A stretch of DNA of 12,930 bases from Gammaproteobacteria bacterium (GTDB taxonomy: Bacteria; Pseudomonadota; Gammaproteobacteria; SZUA-152): assembly GCA_030599435.1 (NCBI GenBank), contig JAUVNZ010000019.1:1-12930 (forward strand), read 5' to 3'. A model generated the notes under the pieces. It saw only the letters and a program-made list of their open reading frames with translations. It was not told the DNA's origin and did no database searches. Made by a program: the position numbers and the translations under genes. Of this stretch, positions 1-5,318 are shown piece after piece. How positions within the stretch are numbered: position 1 is the stretch's first letter; each line of letters begins with the position of its first letter.

Positions 1-765
1 CAAGAACAAAAACAACTCGTCAAAGCCAACTTCTGCTCCACTGGTATCGCCCTGATAGAAATTGGTTTAGCCTGGTGGGGAAGTCAGAAACGATTGCGAC
101 GCCTGGTGCACATTGAAGGACTTGAACACATACAACAGGCACTGGAAGCAGGCAAAGGCGTGATTTTGCTTGGCGGCCACTTTACCACCCTGATTATTTG
201 TGGACGATTACTGGCATTAGAATTGCCATACAGTATTCTCACCAAAAAAGCCCATAACAAATTATTTGAAGCGATGATGAGTTTTTACCGCAGCCAGCAA
301 TACGAAGAACTCATAGATACCACCAACATGCGCAGCCTGCTGAAATCACTGCGCAACAATCATGTTTGTTGGTACGCACCTGATCAGGATTTTGGTAATC
401 GTCAATCTGTGTTTGCGCAATTCATGGGGATTAATACTGTCACCCTGACCACAACAGCACGACTGGCAAAAACCACCGGGGCTTCTGTGGTGTATATCGA
501 TTTTGAACGCCTGCCTGATGCACAGGGTTATCAATTAAAATTACATCCAGCGTTACAAAATTTTCCCAGTGGCGATGATGTAAGAGACGCGCGACGAATA
601 AATGAGCTTATTGAAAAACATGTGCATGAAGTACCGGACCAGTACCTGTGGATACACCGACGTTTCAAAACACGACCACCAGGAGAGTTAGGTTTTTACG
701 GTTATGCGGACAGTGAACGGAATAAACGTGCGGCCGAAGAAGCGGCCAGATCAAATAAGGAATAA
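1..765 (+). CDS. LpxL/HtrB-type lipid A acyltransferase homologue, 3' part (start lies before the window)
   Basis: The frame is open from base 1 to a TAA at 763-765, giving 254 residues of a protein that normally has about 300, so the true start is upstream; the TTG at 94 is internal. The family transfers an acyl chain from acyl-ACP to Kdo2-lipid IVA at the inner membrane. Family blocks are visible in order: an HIEGLEH block (residues 37-43), the GGHFTTL block (58-64), a WYAPDQDFG block, a TTTARLAKTTGA block and a YLWIHRRFKTRPPGE block near the C-terminus, all close to E. coli LpxL. The odd point is the catalytic dyad: the family has H-X4-(D/E), but here His60 is followed five residues later by Ile65 (codon att, 193-195). 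The protein may therefore be inactive or altered, or a divergent paralogue. It converges on the LPS operon and ends about 50 bp before the minus-strand terminator. Family assignment is secure; the activity is not, so no symbol is given. Confidence 0.9.
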   Translation, partial: QEQKQLVKANFCSTGIALIEIGLAWWGSQKRLRRLVHIEGLEHIQQALEAGKGVILLGGHFTTLIICGRLLALELPYSILTKKAHNKLFEAMMSFYRSQQYEELIDTTNMRSLLKSLRNNHVCWYAPDQDFGNRQSVFAQFMGINTVTLTTTARLAKTTGASVVYIDFERLPDAQGYQLKLHPALQNFPSGDDVRDARRINELIEKHVHEVPDQYLWIHRRFKTRPPGELGFYGYADSERNKRAAEEAARSNKE

Positions 766-816
766 CTGCCAATCAGCAAAAGTGATACTTTAGATTAGGT
801 CTATAGAATTTTCAGC

Positions 817-841
817 AAAAAAATCCCGCTATTCAAGCGGG
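817..841 (-). terminator. Rho-independent terminator of the small gene
   Basis: On the minus strand a perfect 6-bp stem CCCGCT/AGCGGG with a 5-nt loop (TGAAT) is followed at once by ATTTTTTT. It lies about 35 nt after the stop of the small gene at 877. On the plus strand the hairpin is not followed by a T-run, so it should work mainly for leftward transcription and not for the converging acyltransferase gene. Confidence 0.85.
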
Positions 842-876
842 CAGTGTGCATATCATCAAAGAAAATGTAAATTCAT

Positions 877-1233
877 TCAGGGAATTTCATTCAACATCGC
901 ATAAGCCGCTTCTTTAGTACTTGCAATGCGGGTGTTATATTTCCTCATATAAGTCTCAGCCGCATACCGAGCACCACTTTTCTTAGACTCGTTGTCTGCC
1001 ACATAGACAACATTCCGGAACTCATCGATACCGCCCCACAATATTTTTTGAACATCGCCTGACACTGAAAAACGACCAGACTCTTTGCAAATAATATCTG
1101 TAGATGACGAGAAATTTTTACGAATCTCTTCACGGATGATTTCCAGGTCTCCCATTGAAAATTCATCATCCATGCACGCATCGCAATACAACACGCCATT
1201 GTAGTTCTCTAATTTTATACGCTCCGAAACCAT
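877..1233 (-). CDS. Small hypothetical protein, possibly STAS/SpoIIAA-like
   Basis: I do not firmly recognise this gene. It would encode about 118 soluble residues with no signal peptide or membrane segment. The pattern is an N-terminal strand pair (LENYNGVLYCDACMDDEF), a helix (EIIREEIRKNF), a second strand region, then a central block NVVYVADNESKKSGARYAAE, and a C-terminal RIASTKEAAYAML helix. This order, with a hydrophobic strand ending in an alcohol/acid-rich turn, a helix, and a final strand followed by a KEAAYAML-type helix, resembles STAS/SpoIIAA-like small proteins, but the match is weak. Three start codons sit in tandem (GTG 1239, ATG 1236, ATG 1233). The AGGAG at 1239-1243 overlaps the GTG and is best spaced (5 nt) for the ATG at 1233. 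It follows the PAP2-WaaA gene by about 190 bp and has its own strong terminator, so it may be an independent transcript. No role in LPS synthesis can be inferred. Confidence 0.75.
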   Translation of the reverse strand: MVSERIKLENYNGVLYCDACMDDEFSMGDLEIIREEIRKNFSSSTDIICKESGRFSVSGDVQKILWGGIDEFRNVVYVADNESKKSGARYAAETYMRKYNTRIASTKEAAYAMLNEIP

Positions 1234-1238
1234 CATCA

Positions 1239-1243
1239 CTCCT
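1239..1243 (-). promoter_or_regulatory. Ribosome binding site of the small gene
   Basis: AGGAG on the minus strand, five bases before the ATG at 1233 and only two before the ATG at 1236. It overlaps the upstream GTG at 1239, which argues against that GTG as the start. Confidence 0.6.
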
Positions 1244-1349
1244 GGTGTTGCTATATAACTAGTTTATATATAAATGATTGTTGATATCGTTTTTAATGAT
1301 ATATCTTGGTTATCGTCCTGTGACGTAGTTCCTTTAGTGAAAATGGTTA

Positions 1350-1361
1350 TGGATTAATCCA
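1350..1361. repeat. 12-bp perfect palindrome in the gap upstream of the small gene
   Basis: TGGATTAATCCA is its own reverse complement. It lies in the gap 1234-1426 between the end of the PAP2-WaaA gene and the small gene, about 115 bp before the latter's start. The rest of this gap is AT-rich (a TATATA/AACTAGTT-rich stretch at about 1251-1275), without a convincing -35/-10 pair on the minus strand. It could be an operator half of a small-gene promoter, or chance. Confidence 0.3.
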
Positions 1362-1372
1362 AAAAACTTATC

Positions 1373-1399
1373 GGGAGGGAAAGTGAGGAAGAGAGAGGG
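1373..1399 (-). terminator. Candidate Rho-dependent termination (rut-like) tract after PAP2-WaaA
   Basis: The plus strand is a 27-nt run of purines broken by a single T, so the leftward transcript carries a C/U-rich, G-poor tract starting about 28 nt after the stop codon at 1427. C-rich, G-poor RNA just after a coding region is typical of rut sites. There is no intrinsic terminator in the gap: the hairpin at 1414-1435 has no following T-run on this strand. Rho use is inferred only from composition. Confidence 0.3.
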
Positions 1400-1426
1400 C
1401 TGGAGCTACTATCCATCATTAAAATA

Positions 1427-3319
1427 TCAATGATGTTTATCTTCCACGTATGGTTGGACTAATATCAGTAAACGCTCAAGACTACCTCGATTCTCGGCGA
1501 CCAACTTCTTGCCTTGTTCACCCATAGTCTGGCGAGTCAGAGGGTGAGTTAACAAATCACTTATCGCTGCGGTTAATTGCTCTACATTTTCTACCTGCTG
1601 TAACGCGCTAGCGTCACGCATAGATTTACCTATCTCCGCAAAATTAAACATGTGCGGACCCGTAATTACAGGCAATCCAAGAGCCGCGGGTTCTAGCACA
1701 TTATGCCCTCCTGTCGGTACCAGGCTACCGCCCACAAAAGCCACATCGGATGCAGCATAAAACATCATTAGCTCTCCCAGACTGTCGCCAACAAACACCT
1801 GAGTATCTACACCACATTTTTTATTTTCAGATCGCCGCACCACTGCAAAACCTTGTTTTACGCACAGAGTTGCCACTGTTGAAAATCTTTCCGGATGCCG
1901 CGGCACGAGAATCAACAGAGCATCAGTAACTTTTTTTCGCACCATTGAAAATGCTTGCAGTATTTTTTCATCTTCTCCTTCGTGCGTACTAGCCGCTATA
2001 ATCACCGGTCTTTGTTTGCCTGTTGAGTCTTCTCCAAAAGATTGACGTAATTCTTTGCCTGCCTTAATCACCGACTCAGAAACATCAAGATCAAATTTGA
2101 TACTGCCCGTTACATTTATGTCTTTCGCCGAAAATCCCAGGGATTCAAAATGCTCTGCATCCTTTGGTCCCTGTGCAGCAATAAGGCTAATCTGACGAAG
2201 TGTAGCTTGCGTTAATTTTTGAAATCGTTGATAACCGGCAAGGCTACGCTGCGAGAGACGAGCATTAGCTACCACAATGGGGATATTTCTTTCTCGTGAT
2301 TGGTAAAACAGGTTCGGCCATAATTCTGTTTCCATCACCAGCAAACATTCTGGTTTTATTCTATCTAGAAAACGTTCAACGGCACCGGGTAAATCATAGG
2401 GTATATAAACATGGAATACGGTATCGCCAAACTCTGCACGTACACGACTGGAGCCCGTTGGTGTTGTGGTGGTAACAACTATTGAACTATCCGGATACCG
2501 GGCCAACAATTCACGAACTAACGGTAACGCGGCTTGCACCTCACCTACCGATACCGCATGAATCCATATAGGTTTATTCAAGGAAGGCGCGCTAAACCAG
2601 CCAAAACGTTCTGGCCAGCGTCGCCAGTAATCATGGTTAAGCCTGCCGCGCCATAACAATCGCACTAATACTAATGGCACAGACAAATAAAGCACCAGAC
2701 TGTAAAGCAACCTCGTACACAAAGCTGACTTATCCTTGCGAGCAGATAGTTTTAACCAACCAGCTAACGGTGAAAACCCTTGTATCGTCAGGGCAAAAAG
2801 TCCTCCCAGCAACCCACCCACCACTGCACCCGCTAATACCTGACTGGGGTAATGCACACCTAAATAAACTCTTGAGACTGCGACACTGAATGCGATAAAC
2901 CCAAAAACAATCCCCCATTTCCATGAGCGTAGCGCCAGGCCCAGAAAACTGGCAGTGAGGAAAAAATTAAGCGCATGATTGGACGGCATACCACGTGGTT
3001 TAAAACTACAACCCACATTGAAGGGCTCCAATACCAACCGGACTGTATCTGTAATCTCTGCGCAAGGACGTGGTTGGGCGATGAGGTGCTTGAGATAATT
3101 ACCGAACATATCACCAAGCCCGATGAAAATAATAAGCAAGAACCACAGGCGCAGACCTGAACGCCCCCAATCCTTGATAAGCAATATAAGAATGAGCAGT
3201 AATAGAGGATGTGAGAAGGTCGGCTTCTGACTTACCCAACCGAAGAAGGCATCCAGCATGGGTTGTAGCGATGAACTCGACCAGCCCTGGTTAATCCATT
3301 GGAAAATTGCCTCATCCAT
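1427..3319 (-). CDS. waaA: PAP2 membrane phosphatase fused to Kdo transferase WaaA (KdtA)
   Basis: One 630-residue frame holds two complete modules. Residue numbers here count from the TTG at 3328, nine bases upstream of the preferred ATG at 3319. Residues about 1-190 form a PAP2 (type 2 phosphatidic acid phosphatase) domain with several hydrophobic segments (about 41-52, 61-72, 120-134, 137-151, 162-182) and the three-part signature: K80-x6-R87-P88, PSNH 115-118, and S152-R153-x5-H159. The last position of motif 3, usually Asp, is Gln163. Residues about 205-633 are a full-length WaaA (about 427 residues; E. coli WaaA has 425): a membrane-anchor helix (207-226), an RRWPERFGW block, SVGE with catalytic-type Glu263, METELWPN, and GGHNVLEPA with a GP motif near the end. 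WaaA transfers Kdo from CMP-Kdo to lipid IVA on the cytoplasmic face. The linker (KLSARKDKSALCTR) is basic and in frame, with no sign of a frameshift. The gene starts 5 nt after waaC if the ATG is used, or overlaps its stop if the TTG is used. The phosphatase substrate is unknown; lipid A phosphate, undecaprenyl pyrophosphate or phosphatidylglycerophosphate are possibilities. Confidence 0.93.
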   Translation of the reverse strand: MDEAIFQWINQGWSSSSLQPMLDAFFGWVSQKPTFSHPLLLLILILLIKDWGRSGLRLWFLLIIFIGLGDMFGNYLKHLIAQPRPCAEITDTVRLVLEPFNVGCSFKPRGMPSNHALNFFLTASFLGLALRSWKWGIVFGFIAFSVAVSRVYLGVHYPSQVLAGAVVGGLLGGLFALTIQGFSPLAGWLKLSARKDKSALCTRLLYSLVLYLSVPLVLVRLLWRGRLNHDYWRRWPERFGWFSAPSLNKPIWIHAVSVGEVQAALPLVRELLARYPDSSIVVTTTTPTGSSRVRAEFGDTVFHVYIPYDLPGAVERFLDRIKPECLLVMETELWPNLFYQSRERNIPIVVANARLSQRSLAGYQRFQKLTQATLRQISLIAAQGPKDAEHFESLGFSAKDINVTGSIKFDLDVSESVIKAGKELRQSFGEDSTGKQRPVIIAASTHEGEDEKILQAFSMVRKKVTDALLILVPRHPERFSTVATLCVKQGFAVVRRSENKKCGVDTQVFVGDSLGELMMFYAASDVAFVGGSLVPTGGHNVLEPAALGLPVITGPHMFNFAEIGKSMRDASALQQVENVEQLTAAISDLLTHPLTRQTMGEQGKKLVAENRGSLERLLILVQPYVEDKHH

Positions 3320-3324
3320 AATAA

Positions 3325-4341
3325 TCAATCAACCGCCGGCAACCACTCATCAATAATATTTACGACTTTCTCTACATCCTGCTGTTCCCCTTTTACCTGT
3401 AGATTTGTGACACGGCAGGCCTCGCCTACATCTGAACCCATCACACCCGTTAACACCGGATCCGTAACTAGATAAAGAGCAATAATGGGCCGATCCAGGG
3501 CTGCTGCCATGTGTGATAAACCGCTATCCTCACCCACCAGAAGCTCCGCCTTTACGATTAAACTCGCCAAATCATTAAGACCTAATCTTGGAAGTACTAC
3601 AGCTTGTTTAAGACCGTTGGCAATGGATTGTGCATTACGTTTTTCGCGTTCATCACCCCAGGGTAATAATACGGACAAACCACGCCGGTTCATTTCAGTA
3701 CCCAGACCGATCCATTGCTTAACCGGCCATTCTTTTTCTGGTGAGCTGGCCGCGTGCAAAAAAATCACAAAATGTTTCGGTAATCCGGATTCAAGACTGT
3801 ATTGCTCACGAATGCTGTTTAACGATGCCTCTGAAGCCAAACCATAATCCAGCGGCATATCGCTCAATGAATAATCCAGCACTTGTGACACTAACTGACG
3901 ATTCCGAGGCACTGCATGTTGTCCACGTGCCACGGAGAATTTGTTCTGATAGAACCATGATGCAATGCCTTCACGGGCACTTTGCTTATCCATTCCTGAT
4001 ACAGGCTTTTGCACCCAGCTGGATAACACTGCACTTTTAAATAAACCCTGGCTATCAATTACGAGATCATAGGGGATTTCTCGTACTTGTTTTCGGAAGG
4101 TACGTATTTGCTTCCACGTTGTTGCACTGAACAAATTCTTACGCCAACGTCGTACAGCAACAGGAATAACCTTGTTCACTGACGGATGCCATGCAGGAAT
4201 ATGTGCAAAGCCTTCCTCTACCACCCAGTCAATTAGTAATTCTGGGTGTGCGCGTTTCATATCTGTTATTGCAGGCAACATATGAATGACATCTCCCATG
4301 GAAGATGTTTTAACAATTAGCAGTCGTTGAACCGAACTCAT
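3325..4341 (-). CDS. waaC: Lipopolysaccharide heptosyltransferase I (WaaC)
   Basis: This 338-residue GT-B enzyme of family GT9 transfers L-glycero-D-manno-heptose from ADP-heptose to the Kdo of the inner core on the cytoplasmic side of the inner membrane. It aligns from end to end with E. coli WaaC as remembered: the start block LLIVKTSSMGDVIHMLPA with catalytic-type Asp17, FDWVVEEGFA-like and IPVAVRRWRK blocks, YDLVIDSQGL, an H-A-A/KEWP segment in the second half and GEDSGLSHMAAALDRP, the donor-binding block. WaaC rather than WaaF is indicated by SSMGD, VVEEGFA and RRWRK. The start ATG (4341) overlaps the stop of the family 2 glycosyltransferase by 4 nt (ATGA), which suggests translational coupling. 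It is the only recognisable heptosyltransferase in the window. Confidence 0.96.
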   Translation of the reverse strand: MSSVQRLLIVKTSSMGDVIHMLPAITDMKRAHPELLIDWVVEEGFAHIPAWHPSVNKVIPVAVRRWRKNLFSATTWKQIRTFRKQVREIPYDLVIDSQGLFKSAVLSSWVQKPVSGMDKQSAREGIASWFYQNKFSVARGQHAVPRNRQLVSQVLDYSLSDMPLDYGLASEASLNSIREQYSLESGLPKHFVIFLHAASSPEKEWPVKQWIGLGTEMNRRGLSVLLPWGDEREKRNAQSIANGLKQAVVLPRLGLNDLASLIVKAELLVGEDSGLSHMAAALDRPIIALYLVTDPVLTGVMGSDVGEACRVTNLQVKGEQQDVEKVVNIIDEWLPAVD

Positions 4342-5294
4342 TCTTGCTTGCTTGCCTCAGTGTTTGCTCTATTGTTTGTCATACGGCCCACCGCAGACTG
4401 GATAGCATCCCGAGCAAGCGTATTTCGTTCAATAACACCAAATCGTGTCAAAACCTCAGCATCTTTTTCTGTCATCACAAAACGGTTAAATTCTTCTTCC
4501 AGTTTTCCCTGATCCAGCATTCGAACCCAGCGTCGATAATGATCGCCCATGCGCGCACCTTTATGCAGCAGGGGCTGCCGATTCAATATATTGCGCTCAA
4601 ATTGCTCATAGGAACGAATAGGATAATGATGAACAACCACTTCATCACTATTACGCTGATTAACAAACCGCATTATATGTCTGGCACGGTGATTTCCACC
4701 CTTGATACGAAACAAGCCATGAGGATTAACCAGCACCTTGGGACTGATTTTGACCAGCGGTATCGAAATATTGTCTTCTTCCAGCTGTACCTGACTACTG
4801 TAGTAGATAGGATTTTTGACACGCAGGGTACTCGCAGAATAAGGCAAGCCAGCTGAAACCATATTTTCATCCAGAAGCATATTGTGGCGCCTGACGGTAA
4901 CAATTGAACCACTACGACTCAGGCCTGCTTTTAAATTACCACTTTTTGGAATCCAGAACTCATCCGCATCATTGCTTACTACCCAATCGGCGCCCAAAGT
5001 GTCCCTGGCAGTAAAGGCCAACTGCGTCATCCATTCTCGCTGCTGATAGTTTTGTTCCGGTTGGTCGATGATATGCAGGTCAAATTCACCAGTAAGAGAT
5101 GCCAACATTTCTCGTGTTCCATCGGTAGAACCATTATCCATCACCAAAAAACTATCGATACCCAATTGTGCATGAGTACGGATATTGTCTTCCAGAATAT
5201 CAATCTCGTTTTTCACCAGAATGGTCATAATCAGGCGTATATCACCTGACTGTCCAAAACGGTTCGCCGTGTAACGGATTAGCTGAGGAATCAT
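4338..5294 (-). CDS. Family 2 glycosyltransferase (Glyco_tranf_2_4 type), probably LPS core
   Basis: A soluble protein of about 318 residues with a GT-A fold. Visible signatures, numbered from the GTG at 5300: an N-terminal IMTILVKNEIDILEDNI block (24-40), the donor-binding DNGSTDGT (55-62), and a metal-binding NDADEFW motif (110-116; DxD-type Asp111/Asp113) followed by a hydrophobic strand. The downstream VVHHYPIRSYEQFERN stretch carries the His and aromatic residues usual in the Glyco_tranf_2_4 group. The substrate cannot be read from sequence. Because it is wedged between waaC (4-nt overlap) and the two-domain glycosyltransferase (24-nt gap), I infer that it adds a core sugar. It is not a WaaE/KdtX-type glucosyltransferase by its start block. 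The ATG at 5294 is preferred over the GTG at 5300; neither has a good Shine-Dalgarno sequence. Confidence 0.88.
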   Translation of the reverse strand: MIPQLIRYTANRFGQSGDIRLIMTILVKNEIDILEDNIRTHAQLGIDSFLVMDNGSTDGTREMLASLTGEFDLHIIDQPEQNYQQREWMTQLAFTARDTLGADWVVSNDADEFWIPKSGNLKAGLSRSGSIVTVRRHNMLLDENMVSAGLPYSASTLRVKNPIYYSSQVQLEEDNISIPLVKISPKVLVNPHGLFRIKGGNHRARHIMRFVNQRNSDEVVVHHYPIRSYEQFERNILNRQPLLHKGARMGDHYRRWVRMLDQGKLEEEFNRFVMTEKDAEVLTRFGVIERNTLARDAIQSAVGRMTNNRANTEASKQE

Positions 5295-5318
5295 AAGCAC
5301 TATTATGCAGGTCGGGGA

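Noticed and set aside
945..1199. 84-residue open frame on the minus strand
   Set aside because: It is a shifted frame inside the small gene, without its own ribosome binding site; the gene at 877-1233 has AGGAG and the terminator.
1414..1435. CATCATT/AATGATG hairpin at the waaA stop as a terminator
   Set aside because: The stem is AT-rich, overlaps the last codons, and has no T-run after it on the minus strand; on the plus strand no gene needs it.
2700..2770. Possible frameshift or assembly join between PAP2 and waaA
   Set aside because: The frame is continuous through a short basic linker with no stop or low-complexity run, and both modules are complete.
3485..3847. 120-residue open frame on the plus strand
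   Set aside because: It is antisense to waaC, whose sequence matches the family along its full length.
4344..4856. 170-residue open frame on the plus strand
   Set aside because: It lies fully opposite the family 2 glycosyltransferase, which has clear DNGSTDGT and DADE motifs; the plus-strand product has no recognisable motif.
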